A DNA stretch of 64,000 nucleotides. Source: Phytobacter diazotrophicus (GTDB lineage Bacteria; Pseudomonadota; Gammaproteobacteria; Enterobacterales; Enterobacteriaceae). Positions 1-8,267 of this stretch are shown here, in pieces. The stretch is from the NCBI GenBank assembly GCA_004346725.1, contig SMDE01000001.1, positions 124,001-188,000 on the forward strand, written 5' to 3'. The notes under the pieces are model-generated. The model was not told where the DNA came from. It ran no database searches and saw nothing but the letters and a program-made list of their open reading frames with translations. Position numbers and translations under genes: made by a program. Every line of letters starts with the position of its first letter. The stretch's first letter is position 1.

Positions 1-129
1 CTCCAGGATGCGGTTGAACTCGGTATTGCCAGTGATGAGGAGGTGGCAACCCTGACGGCGCTGAAAAAGTACCGTGTACTGGTAAACCGCGTTGACCCTG
101 CCGCGCCGGTCTGGCCGGAACACCCCTGA
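1..129 (+). CDS. Tail fibre assembly protein, C-terminal end only
   Basis: An open frame enters from the left edge and ends in TGA at 127-129. The last residues include [10 protein letters not shown] followed by a short Trp-Pro-containing tail, the usual C-terminus of Tfa (Caudo_TAP family) proteins of P2- and Mu-like phages. Tfa chaperones folding or trimerisation of the tail fibre tip. It sits directly upstream of the FI operon, as in P2-like phages where H and G precede FI. Only 42 codons are visible, so the family rests on this short tail and the position. Confidence 0.75.
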   Translation, partial: LQDAVELGIASDEEVATLTALKKYRVLVNRVDPAAPVWPEHP

Positions 130-132
130 AAA

Positions 133-162
133 AAGCGGGCGCTGCCCGCGTTATTGTTTCTT
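133..162 (+). terminator. Terminator after the tail fibre genes
   Basis: GCGGGC (135-140) and GCCCGC (144-149) form a 6-bp stem with a 3-base loop, preceded by an A-run and followed by a T-rich stretch. It lies between the tfa stop and the FI operon and could work in both directions. Confidence 0.6.
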
Positions 163-255
163 CTGTTGTGTCATTCCTGAGCCAGTCCGAATCTGTGGCT
201 GCACAACACATCCCCCCGGACAATAGCACTCACCCTAAACCCAGGAGTTAAACGG

Positions 256-1446
256 ATGAGTGACTTTCACCATGGCGTGCAGGTCGTCGAGATTAACGAC
301 GGCACACGCGTCATTTCCACCGTCTCTACGGCCATTATCGGTATGGTCTGCACCGCCAGTGATGCCGATGCGGCGACCTTTCCCCTTAACGAGCCGGTAC
401 TGATTACCAATGTCCAGAGCGCCATCGCAAAAGCCGGTAAAAAAGGCACGCTGGCGGCCTCCTTACAGGCCATCGCTGACCAGTCAAAACCGGTGATTGT
501 CGTTGTGCGTGTGGCTGAGGGCACCGGCACCGATGAAGACGCGGCCCTCGCGCAGACCCTTTCCAACATCATCGGCACCACGGATGAGAACGGTAAATAC
601 ACCGGCCTCAAGGCACTGCTGACCGCTGAAGCGGTTACCGGCGTTAAACCGCGCATTCTCGGTGTGCCGGGTTTTGATACGCTGGACGTGGCGACGGCGC
701 TTGCCCCTGTCTGTCAGAAGCTGCGCGCCTTTGGTTATGTCAGTGCGTGGGGCTGTAAGACGGTATCTGACGCCATCAAATATCGCGACAATTTCAGCCA
801 GCGTGAGCTGATGGTTATCTGGCCAGATTTTCTCGCCTGGGACACCGTGAGCAATGCGACCGCCACGGCTTACGCCACCGCCCGCGCGCTCGGTCTTCGC
901 GCGTACATTGACCAGTCTGTCGGCTGGCACAAAACCCTCTCTAACGTTGGTGTGCAGGGCGTGACCGGCATCAGTGCCTCGGTCTTCTGGGATTTGCAGG
1001 AGCCTGGCACCGATGCGGATTTACTCAACGAGGCGGGCGTGACCACGCTGATCCGCAAGGATGGTTTCCGCTTCTGGGGTAACCGCACCTGCTCCGATGA
1101 CCCACTTTTCCTGTTTGAGAACTACACCCGCACGGCACAGGTTATCGCTGACACGATGGCGCAGGCGCACATGTGGGCGGTCGACAAGCCCGTTACCGCA
1201 ACGCTCATCCGCGACATCGTGGACGGTATCAATGCCAAATTCCGCGAACTCAAAACCAGTGGTTATATCGTGGATGCGACCTGCTGGTTTGACGAAGAGG
1301 CTAACGACAAAGACACCCTCAAGGCCGGAAAACTGGTTATCGATTATGACTATACGCCGGTTCCCCCGCTGGAAAACCTGACCTTACGTCAGCGTATCAC
1401 TGACAAATACCTCGCCACTCTGGTGACAGCGGTCAACAGCAACTAA
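256..1446 (+). CDS. FI: Contractile tail sheath protein FI
   Basis: This is the major tail sheath protein of the contractile myovirus tail. It polymerises around the tube and contracts on infection. The product has 396 aa, the same as P2 gpFI, and starts MSDFHHGVQVVEI, the sheath N-terminus of this family. The C-terminal third carries the conserved sheath fold with a GFRFWGNRT stretch. An AGGAG ribosome site sits just upstream at 242-246. FII follows after 12 bp, so the two are co-transcribed from a late promoter expected upstream of FI. Confidence 0.95.
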   Translation: MSDFHHGVQVVEINDGTRVISTVSTAIIGMVCTASDADAATFPLNEPVLITNVQSAIAKAGKKGTLAASLQAIADQSKPVIVVVRVAEGTGTDEDAALAQTLSNIIGTTDENGKYTGLKALLTAEAVTGVKPRILGVPGFDTLDVATALAPVCQKLRAFGYVSAWGCKTVSDAIKYRDNFSQRELMVIWPDFLAWDTVSNATATAYATARALGLRAYIDQSVGWHKTLSNVGVQGVTGISASVFWDLQEPGTDADLLNEAGVTTLIRKDGFRFWGNRTCSDDPLFLFENYTRTAQVIADTMAQAHMWAVDKPVTATLIRDIVDGINAKFRELKTSGYIVDATCWFDEEANDKDTLKAGKLVIDYDYTPVPPLENLTLRQRITDKYLATLVTAVNSN

Positions 1447-1458
1447 GGAGCCTGACAA

Positions 1459-1977
1459 ATGGCAATGCCGCGCAAACTCAAATACATGAATGTTTTTCTG
1501 GACGGTTACAGCTATCAGGGGGTGGCCGATTCCGTCACGTTGCCAAAGCTGACCCGCAAGCTCGAAAACTGGCGCGGGGCGGGGATGAACGGTGTCGCGT
1601 CGGTGGATTTCGGTCTCGACGATGACGCCCTGTCGATGGAATGGTCGCTCGGCGGCTTCCCGGATGAGGTTATCTGGACACTGTACGGTGCGACGGGGGT
1701 CGATGCTGTGCCGATCCGTTTCGCCGGCTCCTACCAGCGCGACGATACCGGCGCAATTGTGGCGGTCGAGGTGCTCATGCGTGGCCGCCAGAAAGAAATC
1801 GACACCGGAGACGCGAAACAGGGTGAAGACACCACGTCGAAAATCTCTGTTGTCTGTACCTATTACAGACTCACGGTTGACGGTAAGGAGCTGGTCGAGA
1901 TCGACACCATCAACATGATTGAGAAAGTGAACGGTGTCGACCGGCTGGAGCAGCACCGCCGTAATATCGGCCTGTAA
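1459..1977 (+). CDS. FII: Tail tube protein FII
   Basis: This is the inner tail tube subunit, which stacks inside the FI sheath and conducts DNA. It has 172 aa, the P2 gpFII length, with the N-terminus MAMPRKLKYMNVFLDG typical of the phage major tail tube family. It is translated 12 bp after FI with an AAGGAG ribosome site. E follows 60 bp later. Nothing unusual is seen. Confidence 0.95.
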   Translation: MAMPRKLKYMNVFLDGYSYQGVADSVTLPKLTRKLENWRGAGMNGVASVDFGLDDDALSMEWSLGGFPDEVIWTLYGATGVDAVPIRFAGSYQRDDTGAIVAVEVLMRGRQKEIDTGDAKQGEDTTSKISVVCTYYRLTVDGKELVEIDTINMIEKVNGVDRLEQHRRNIGL

Positions 1978-2037
1978 CTGATGACCGGCCCGCACAGTCA
2001 GGCCGGTTAATTCCTGACTTCTGAATGAGAAAATCAC

Positions 2038-2313
2038 ATGAACAAAGAGAATGTAGTGACCCTGGATAAACCGGTTGTACGCGGTGAACAAATCATTGAT
2101 CAGGTCACGCTGATGAAACCCACTGCCGGTACGCTGCGCGGTGTCAGTCTGGCGGCGGTGGCTAACGCCGAGGTCGACGCGCTGATTAAAGTGCTGCCGC
2201 GTATGACGGCACCGATGCTGACTGAGCAGGAGTTAGCCGCGCTGGAGCTGCCCGACCTTGTGGCGCTGGCCGGTAAGGTGGTCGGTTTTTTGTCACCGAG
2301 TTCGGCACATTAA
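2038..2313 (+). CDS. E: Tail protein E (tape-measure chaperone, unshifted product)
   Basis: This 91-aa product matches the P2 gpE length. In long-tailed phages the pair of overlapping frames between the tube and tape-measure genes encodes tail assembly chaperones that coat the tape measure protein. E is the normal zero-frame product. A slippery heptamer close to its end (2286-2292) diverts some ribosomes into the -1 frame to make the longer E+E' product. The gene lies in the FI-to-D late operon, directly before T. Confidence 0.92.
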   Translation: MNKENVVTLDKPVVRGEQIIDQVTLMKPTAGTLRGVSLAAVANAEVDALIKVLPRMTAPMLTEQELAALELPDLVALAGKVVGFLSPSSAH

Positions 2314-2465
2314 CCTTTCCCAAAAATCTCTCGGTCGATGACCTGATGGCGGATATTGCAGTGATCTTTCACTGGCCGCCATCTGAATTAAATCCCCTGA
2401 GCCTGACTGAAATCGTTATCTGGCGTGAAAAAGCGCTCCAGCGAAGCGGACATAAATATGAGTGA
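2038..2465 (+). CDS. E': Tail protein E+E' made by -1 ribosomal frameshift
   Basis: Reading E to the slippery sequence T-TTT-TTG at 2286-2292 and then stepping back one base opens a frame that continues to TGA at 2463-2465. The fusion is 142 aa, the length of P2 gpE+E'. The extension contains the motifs FHWPPSE and WREKAL, which are characteristic of the E' half. E' has no good start of its own, which supports frameshift expression. Its stop overlaps the T start (ATG at 2458), so E' and T are probably translationally coupled. The slip site is read directly from the sequence; the frameshift itself is inferred from P2. Confidence 0.9.
2286..2292 (+). other. -1 frameshift slippery heptamer T_TTT_TTG
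   Basis: In the E frame the codons are GGT TTT TTG, so the tRNAs on TTT and TTG can re-pair with TTT TTT after slipping back one base. P2-related phages use the same heptamer in the same place. I did not identify the downstream stimulatory structure with certainty. Confidence 0.88.
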
Positions 2466-4965
2466 CAGTCTTAAGTTACAAGTATTGCTCAAAGCAGTAG
2501 ACCAGGCATCGCGGCCTTTCAATGCCGTACAAACGGCCAGCCGTAGCCTGTCAGGTGAAATCCGGGGAACACAAAGCGAACTGAAAGACCTCAATGCTCG
2601 CGCGCGCCAGATTGAGGGCTTCCGTAAGGCAAGCGCACAGCTTGCGGTCACCGGTCATGCGCTGAACGACGCGAAAGCACAGGCCGCTGCGCTGGCGCTC
2701 CAGATGCGCAACACGGCAAACCCGACCGCCGCACAGGTCAGGGCGCTGGAGAGTGCGCGGCAAAGCGCGTCGGCGTTGCAGACCACCTATGACAGCCTGC
2801 GCCTGTCGGTGCAGCGTCAGCGCGACGGGCTGCAACAGGCGGGTATCAATACGCGTCAGCTTTCTGCCGCTGAGCGCCAGCTACGCAGCAATATTGCACA
2901 GACCACTGACACCCTGACACGTCAGCGTGCCGCCCTTGCGCGGGTGGGGCAGCAACAGGAGCGACTCAACGCGGTACGGGCGCGTTACGAGCGGGGACGG
3001 GATGTGGTCGCCGGGGCGCGCAATACCAGCGCTGCCGCGCTCGGTCTGGGTACAGCGGGCCTGTTTGCCGGAAGCCGTTTGATGGCCCCGGTGGTGGAGT
3101 CGAAAAAAAGCGGGGCGCTGATTGCAGCCCGTCAGGGAGAGAGCAGTGCCAGCGGTGCACAGTACACCAGGGCGATTCAGAATATCAGCACGTCGGGCAT
3201 CAGCGGTGATATTGAGCTGATAACCGACGCGGTGTCAGCGGTGCGCAGTACGCTGGGCACGCTGGGCAATGTCGGTGAGGCAGAGCTGACGCGCATCACC
3301 CGCAAGGCGCTGGACATGCAGACTGCCTTTGGCACCGACACAACGGAGAGTATCCAGATTGCGGCCATCATGATGAAAAACGGGCTGGCCGCGAGCAGTG
3401 ACCAGGCGATGGATTTGATTGTGTCAGGAATGCAGCGGGTTTCCACAGAAATGCGCGGCGAGCTGCCGGAGATTCTTCATGAATATTCGACACATTTTCG
3501 CAATATGGGGTTCACCGGTGCAGAGGCCATGTCCCTGCTGGTCGATATGTCGAAACAGGGGAAATTTGCGCTGGATAAAACCGGCGATGCCATCAAGGAA
3601 TTTTCCATCCGTGGCTCGGATATGTCGAAAAACAGCGTCGCGGCGTACAAGCAGATAGGCCTTGATGCCAAAAAAATGTCGACAGATATCGCCAGCGGGG
3701 GCGCAAAGGCCCGTGTGGCCATGCAGAAAACCGCAACCGGCCTGCTCAAAATTAAGAACCCGGCGGAGCGGGCAAACGCGGCTATCGCGCTGTTTGGTAC
3801 GCCGGTTGAGGATTTATCCGTTGACCAGATACCGAAATTTCTGGCGGCGCTGGCCGGGACAAAAAATCAGCTCGGTGATGTCAGCGGGGCGGCGGACGCG
3901 ATGGGTAATACGCTGCGCGATAACCTGTCCGGTGACGTGGATAAATTACAGGGGGCATTATCCGGACTGCGGCTGGGCGTGTTCAGCGGCATGGATGACA
4001 GCCTGCGCGGACTGACGCAGACGGCGGCACAGTGGGTTAATCAGCTTACGGTGTGGGTGAAAGCACACCCGGCGCTGGTCTCCAACATCGTCATGGTGGC
4101 CGGTGCGGTAACGGGGCTGGTTGCCGTGCTCGGTGGCGTCGGGCTGGTACTGTGGCCGGTGATGGCCGGGATTAACGCCCTGATTGCCGGGGCGGGTCTG
4201 CTGGCAACCGGATTCAGTATCGCCGGTGGCACAATAGCGGCCTCCGTCGGTGCGATTGCCTGGCCGGTGGTGGCGGTCGTGGCGGCCATCGTCGCCGGTG
4301 CGTTGCTCATCCGTAAATACTGGGAACCCATCAGCGCCTTTTTTGGTGGCGTGGTGGAGGGGCTGCGCGCCGCATTCGGGCCGGTGGCAGATATTTTTGC
4401 TCCGCTGGCTCCGGTGTTTGACGTTCTCAGCGGCTGGCTGCAAAAGGTCTGGCAGTGGTTTAAAGACCTGATTGCCCCGGTACAGGCGACACAGGAGACG
4501 CTCAACAGTTGCCGTGATGTGGGGGTGATGTTCGGCCAGGCACTGGCGGAGGCGCTGATGCTGCCACTGACCGCGTTTAACAAACTGCGCAGCGGCATTG
4601 ACTGGGTACTCGAAAAGCTCGGCGTGATTAACAAGGATGCCGCCACGCTTGACCAGACCGCCGCGAAAGCCGGTGCGGTAGCGGCACGGAGCGGGGGCGG
4701 TGCACTGGTCGCTGGGGCTGCGGCGGGTAACCCGTCGTATCAGCCCGTCACCAGCGCATATCCGGGGTATCAGTCGTATCAGCCCGTCACCGCCCCGGCG
4801 GGGCGCTCTTACGTCGACCAGAGCAAAAGTGAATACAACATCACGTTGCAGGGCGGCGGTGCGCCGGGGGGTAATATTTCCGGCCAGCTACGCGAGGAAC
4901 TGGAGCGCCACGAACGTGAGAAGCGCGCCCGTGCGCGCGCCAGCATGATGCACGACGGAGAATAA
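2458..4965 (+). CDS. T: Tail tape measure protein T
   Basis: This is the tail length tape measure, about 835 aa from the ATG at 2458 (P2 gpT is about 815 aa). The N-terminal 150 residues are helical and coiled-coil-like with many Gln, Ala and Arg. A phage tail tape-measure core domain follows at about 180-420. Hydrophobic segments lie at about 540-620, where related proteins are proposed to insert into the host inner membrane. The C-terminus is basic. An upstream in-frame GTG at 2425 would add 11 residues, but ATG 2458 gives the conserved MSDSLKLQV start and overlaps the E' stop. Confidence 0.93.
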   Translation: MSDSLKLQVLLKAVDQASRPFNAVQTASRSLSGEIRGTQSELKDLNARARQIEGFRKASAQLAVTGHALNDAKAQAAALALQMRNTANPTAAQVRALESARQSASALQTTYDSLRLSVQRQRDGLQQAGINTRQLSAAERQLRSNIAQTTDTLTRQRAALARVGQQQERLNAVRARYERGRDVVAGARNTSAAALGLGTAGLFAGSRLMAPVVESKKSGALIAARQGESSASGAQYTRAIQNISTSGISGDIELITDAVSAVRSTLGTLGNVGEAELTRITRKALDMQTAFGTDTTESIQIAAIMMKNGLAASSDQAMDLIVSGMQRVSTEMRGELPEILHEYSTHFRNMGFTGAEAMSLLVDMSKQGKFALDKTGDAIKEFSIRGSDMSKNSVAAYKQIGLDAKKMSTDIASGGAKARVAMQKTATGLLKIKNPAERANAAIALFGTPVEDLSVDQIPKFLAALAGTKNQLGDVSGAADAMGNTLRDNLSGDVDKLQGALSGLRLGVFSGMDDSLRGLTQTAAQWVNQLTVWVKAHPALVSNIVMVAGAVTGLVAVLGGVGLVLWPVMAGINALIAGAGLLATGFSIAGGTIAASVGAIAWPVVAVVAAIVAGALLIRKYWEPISAFFGGVVEGLRAAFGPVADIFAPLAPVFDVLSGWLQKVWQWFKDLIAPVQATQETLNSCRDVGVMFGQALAEALMLPLTAFNKLRSGIDWVLEKLGVINKDAATLDQTAAKAGAVAARSGGGALVAGAAAGNPSYQPVTSAYPGYQSYQPVTAPAGRSYVDQSKSEYNITLQGGGAPGGNISGQLREELERHEREKRARARASMMHDGE

Positions 4966-4969
4966 AACG

Positions 4970-5449
4970 ATGATGCTCGCACTTGGAATGTTTGTGTTTA
5001 TGCGCCAGACGTTGCCCTATCAGACCCTGCAACGCGATACGGAATACCGCTGGCCCTCAAACGCCCGTATTGGTAAGCGGGATGCCTTTCAGTTTCTCGG
5101 CCCCGGTGACGAAAGTATCAGCCTTGCCGGGGTGCTTTACCCGGAACTGACCGGCGGGAGGCTGACCCTCACCACGCTGCGCCTGATGGCGGAAGAGGGG
5201 CGCGCCTGGCCGTTGCTGGACGGTAACGGCCTTATCTATGGCATGTATGTCATCAACAGCGTGAGCGACACGGGCAGCGTGTTTTTCAGTGACGGTACGC
5301 CGCGAAAAATCGACTTTACGTTAAAGCTGACCCGCGTTGATGAATCACTGGCCGCGCTGTATGGCGACATCGGCAAACAGACCGAATCCCTTATGGGGCA
5401 GGCGGGCGATATGGCACGGAAATACACGGCAATGGTGGGGATGGGCTGA
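4970..5449 (+). CDS. U: Tail completion protein U
   Basis: This is a tail terminator/assembly protein of 159 aa, the same length as P2 gpU, with the near-invariant N-terminus MMLALGMFVFMRQTLP and the internal stretch AEEGRAWPLLDG. It is needed for tail assembly between the tape measure and gpD. It begins 4 bp after T and its TGA overlaps the ATG of D (TGATG at 5447-5451), which indicates translational coupling. Confidence 0.95.
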   Translation: MMLALGMFVFMRQTLPYQTLQRDTEYRWPSNARIGKRDAFQFLGPGDESISLAGVLYPELTGGRLTLTTLRLMAEEGRAWPLLDGNGLIYGMYVINSVSDTGSVFFSDGTPRKIDFTLKLTRVDESLAALYGDIGKQTESLMGQAGDMARKYTAMVGMG

Positions 5450-6594
5450 TGCTGACGATGCTGACCGGCAATGCGGGTGGCACGCGCACGCCTGCCTATA
5501 TGCTGAAAATTGAGAGTAAGGATATTACCGGCAACATCAGCGACCGGCTGATGAGCATGACCCTCACCGATAACCGGGGCTTTGAGGCTGACCAGCTTGA
5601 TATCGAACTGAACGATGCCGACGGCCTGGTCGAACTGCCGTTACGGGGGGCGGTGCTGACGCTGTTTATCGGCTGGAAAGGCGAGGCACTCACGGGTAAG
5701 GGCAGTTTTACCGTTGACGAGATTGAGCACCGGGGCGCGCCCGATGTGGTGACTGTCCGGGCACGTAGCGCGGATTTTCGCGGGTCACTTAATTCACGGC
5801 GTGAAGAGTCCTGGCATGACACCACGCTCGGTAAACTGGTGGAAACCATCGCCGCGCGCAACAAACTGGAGGCCGGTGTTTCGCCGGAGCTGGCCGGAAT
5901 AAAAATTCCGCACATCGACCAGTCGCAGGAATCTGACATTAAATTCCTGACGCGGCTGGCTGAACGTAACGGCGGCGAGGTATCGGTAAAAATGGGGCGG
6001 CTGCTGTTTCTCAGGGCCGGTAAAGGCGTGACGGCCAGCGGCAAACCGCTCCCGCAGGTCACTATCACCCGCAGTGAGGGCGACCGGCACCAGTTTACGA
6101 TTGCTGACCGTGGGGCGTACACGGGCGTCACGGCAAAATGGCTGCATACCAAAGACCCGAAGCCGCAAAAGCAGAAGGTCAAACTCAAACGCAAGCCGAA
6201 GCCCGCGAAACCCGGTGATCCACAGCACCCGAAAGCGAAACCGAAAGAGCCGGAAGCGCGCCAGGGGGAATACATGAGCGGTGCCGCCGATAATGTGTTT
6301 GCGCTGACGACAGTCTTTGCCACCAAAGCCCAGGCGATGCGGGCGGCTCAGGCCAAATGGGACAAACTGCAACGCGGGGTGGCGGAATTTTCGGTGAGTC
6401 TGGCTTATGGTCGTGCCGACCTTTGCCCGGAAATGCCTGTGCGAGTGTCGGGCTTCAAGCGCGTTATTGATGAGCAGGCGTGGGTCATTACGAAGGTGAC
6501 ACATTCACTGAATAACAGTGGCTATATCACGGCGCTGGAACTGGAAGTGAAAATTTCGGATGTTGAATATGATGGAAGTGAAGGTGATGACTAA
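5449..6594 (+). CDS. D: Tail protein D (baseplate hub, late control protein)
   Basis: The 381-aa product belongs to the gpD/gp27-like baseplate hub family (P2 gpD is about 387 aa). The N-terminal half has the hub fold with ADQLDIELND. A Lys/Pro-rich linker near residues 235-275 (QKQKVKLKRKPKP and similar) precedes the C-terminal domain. It is the last gene of the FI-D tail operon and overlaps U by one base. The basic linker varies between P2-like phages and is not a sign of damage. Confidence 0.92.
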   Translation: MLTMLTGNAGGTRTPAYMLKIESKDITGNISDRLMSMTLTDNRGFEADQLDIELNDADGLVELPLRGAVLTLFIGWKGEALTGKGSFTVDEIEHRGAPDVVTVRARSADFRGSLNSRREESWHDTTLGKLVETIAARNKLEAGVSPELAGIKIPHIDQSQESDIKFLTRLAERNGGEVSVKMGRLLFLRAGKGVTASGKPLPQVTITRSEGDRHQFTIADRGAYTGVTAKWLHTKDPKPQKQKVKLKRKPKPAKPGDPQHPKAKPKEPEARQGEYMSGAADNVFALTTVFATKAQAMRAAQAKWDKLQRGVAEFSVSLAYGRADLCPEMPVRVSGFKRVIDEQAWVITKVTHSLNNSGYITALELEVKISDVEYDGSEGDD

Positions 6595-6660
6595 AAAATT
6601 TCTCAATGGCGGTTGTTTTGAGTATCATTGATTCACTAAATATGAATTAAAGGGGGTTGC

Positions 6661-6879
6661 ATGTTCCATTGTCCGAAATGTCAGCACGCGGCACATGCTC
6701 GCACCAGTCGTTATCTTAGTGAAAATACTAAAGAGCGTTACCATCAGTGCACCAATATTAATTGCAGTTGCACTTTTGTAACGATGGAATCGGTGGAACG
6801 CTTTATCGTCACGCCGGGCACTATAGTCCCTGCGCCGCCACATCCAACCGCAAGCGGCCAACGCCCGTTATGGTTGTGA
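6661..6879 (+). CDS. ogr: Ogr/Delta-type zinc-finger activator of late transcription
   Basis: The 72-aa product equals the length of P2 Ogr and has its Cys pattern: C4-x2-C7 and C30-x4-C35, plus an extra C37. In P2 these Cys residues bind zinc, and the protein recruits RNA polymerase alpha subunit to the phage late promoters. The motifs HAAHARTSRY and TKERYHQC are diagnostic. A GGGGG-type ribosome site precedes the ATG. As in P2 the gene lies after D and next to the attachment site, and a strong terminator follows. Confidence 0.95.
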   Translation: MFHCPKCQHAAHARTSRYLSENTKERYHQCTNINCSCTFVTMESVERFIVTPGTIVPAPPHPTASGQRPLWL

Positions 6880-6885
6880 GAAATG

Positions 6886-6907
6886 CCCGCATTATGCGGG
6901 TTTTTTT
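6886..6907 (+). terminator. Terminator of ogr
   Basis: CCCGCA (6886-6891) and TGCGGG (6895-6900) form a hairpin followed by seven T residues, a canonical intrinsic terminator 6 bp after the ogr stop. Confidence 0.85.
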
Positions 6908-7025
6908 ATACCAAAAAGAAAAATGGCTGCGAAAAATTCACCGCCATTTCATCGCCACTTAAAATTCACTTAATAAAAATCCACTATGAGAAGTGGCTTA
7001 AGTTAATGATTTTAAATCTAAAATT

Positions 7026-7101
7026 TGGTGGCCCCTGCTGGGTTTGAACCAGCGACCAAGCGATTATGAGTCGCCTGCTCTAACCACTGAGCTAAGGGGC
7101 C
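7026..7101 (-). tRNA. ileX: tRNA-Ile2 (anticodon CAT, lysidine-modified in the cell)
   Basis: On the minus strand a 76-nt tRNA starts GGCCCCTTAGCTCAGTGG and ends with an encoded CCA. All four stems fold: the acceptor GGCCCC pairs with GGGGCC, and the T arm is GCTGG/CCAGC. The anticodon loop reads CTCATAA, so the anticodon is CAT. The body matches E. coli ileX rather than tRNA-Met. TilS converts the C to lysidine so that the tRNA reads AUA. The P2-type prophage abuts its 3' end. The T loop (TTCAAAC) differs from the E. coli form I remember (TTCAAGT), which could mark phage-derived sequence at the 3' end. Confidence 0.95.
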
Positions 7102-7111
7102 GTGGCGGGCA

Positions 7112-7140
7112 ATTATAAAGTAACTTCTCCAGGCGATCCA
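7112..7140 (-). promoter_or_regulatory. Probable ileX promoter
   Basis: On the minus strand a perfect TATAAT (plus-strand 7112-7117) lies 17 bp from a weak -35, TGGATC (7135-7140). It is followed by a GC-rich discriminator directly before the tRNA, typical of stable RNA promoters under stringent control. Confidence 0.6.
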
Positions 7141-8203
7141 GCATCAACATTCCATCTGGCTGTTTTATAAACAACGCATTATCAATCCTTTATACTTAAG
7201 TTCCGCATCCAACATCGGGGAAATACATAGCCTCGATATTCTTGTGCCAGGGTTGCGCGTTGCTTTCTACAGAATGAATGCCGGCAACCCCCACGGAACA
7301 CATACAACGAGCGGTGGAAGATCAACAGATCCTGTGTGGCTTAGGTTCGGCTTTAAAAGCCGATGGCAGTGGGTAGTATGAGCGACGTTCAAACGGGTGA
7401 AGTCTGCTTAAACATAATGATGACTCTTAACTCTCGGTACTCATTGCTCCGTACTCTGGAAATTTTGAAGAGAATGCCGCGCAGGTAGACTCCCGAAGAC
7501 GACAACATTTTGCTATCGATGCGACTCAAATTTGGGAGCTTCGAAAGCTCAGCAGCCTAAACAGAACAACATACAAGATTTATCATAAACCACCCGCCAC
7601 GTGATTGGAGAGGCGCTATAAAACTAATTTTTGCACTAAAGCATCACTACAACTAATGAATGAAATCTATTTTAAATAACCATCAACTTGTCGTTTTTCA
7701 AGTTAGTTGACTAATGAGGTTCTTAATTATTCTTTATCGTAATACGTTAGCTCAATGCATATTCAATGTTAAATGCAATATGTTTTGGTTGTAAAAATGT
7801 ATAAGTTTGGCAGGCGGAATAAACATCATGAAATATTTTTCATATCAATATTATTCATGAAATGATGAAATATTTCCAAGTTATTCGCTTTGTGAATTTT
7901 AAATATTTTTAACTAACTGATATTAAAAGATTTTATTAATTTTTCGAACGAGATTCTATAGTTATAGAACTTATTAATTAATATCGTTATATTAATAGTT
8001 TATAACTTATAGGATCTATCCGGATACCTCGCTACATTTATAGCTGATTTGGAAGTTCAGTAAGTTTGTATCAGGAAGATACCCGCAATTTTTATCCTTT
8101 TGTCTTTACCTTCCTGTCAGGAATTTCATTCCCAAAATGCGAAAATTCGCCAGGTTAAAAAATTAGCAAGATAAATTTTTAGTTTTATTTATACGCATCC
8201 CCC
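7141..8203. other. Intergenic leader of the capsule operon with a possible decayed mobile-element remnant
   Basis: No convincing gene is seen. From about 7200 to 7570 the base composition is moderate. A minus-strand frame there reads as an interrupted protein: a 39-codon piece at 7389-7508, then stops, then a Cys/Arg-rich stretch containing GYVFPRCWM. This may be a remnant of a P4-like satellite, a guess from memory. From about 7600 the DNA is very A+T-rich. In E. coli group 2 capsule loci the kpsM promoter PR3 lies about 740 bp before kpsM, so this stretch probably carries the promoter and long 5' leader of kpsM. No mug gene is present. Confidence 0.5.
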
Positions 8204-8240
8204 GAGCATGCTGGTAGCTAAAGCCAGGGGCGGTAGCGTG
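8204..8240 (+). promoter_or_regulatory. JUMPstart with ops element (RfaH recruitment site)
   Basis: The stretch closely follows the 39-bp JUMPstart consensus, with CTGGTAGCTAAAGCCAGG before the ops core. The core GGCGGTAGCGT is at 8229-8239. RNA polymerase pauses at ops, RfaH binds the exposed strand, and elongation through long surface-polysaccharide operons becomes resistant to termination. It lies 28 bp before the kpsM start, inside the expected untranslated leader, which also rules out the upstream ATG at 8208 as the kpsM start. Confidence 0.93.
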
Positions 8241-8267
8241 TCTCATGACATGAAGGTTGCATCACCA

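Larger units (their letters stand above)
1..7025 (+). mobile_element. P2-type prophage, right end (late tail genes to ogr)
   Basis: The run of genes tfa, FI, FII, E/E', T, U, D and ogr follows the phage P2/186/Fels-2 order. FI (396 aa), FII (172), E (91), U (159) and Ogr (72) have the lengths I know for P2. In P2 the attachment site lies just beyond ogr, so the prophage should end between ogr and the tRNA at 7026. Integrase, repressor and capsid genes must lie left of the window if they are present. No frame is broken here, so the tail module looks intact. The exact boundary cannot be fixed without the other end. Confidence 0.9.

Noticed and set aside
170-225. Ogr-dependent late promoter upstream of FI (TGT-N12-ACA)
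   Set aside because: A TGTGGCTGCACA dyad is present, but the spacing to an ACA is 11 rather than 12 and no convincing -10 was found, so it is not listed as a feature.
5496-6326. A 276-codon minus-strand ORF opposite gene D
   Set aside because: It is antisense to the conserved tail gene D, rich in Ser/Pro/Cys as expected of a shadow frame, with no start signal.
8208-8267. Upstream ATG extending kpsM by 20 codons
   Set aside because: It would translate the JUMPstart/ops element. The 258-aa product from 8268 equals the known KpsM length and N-terminus.
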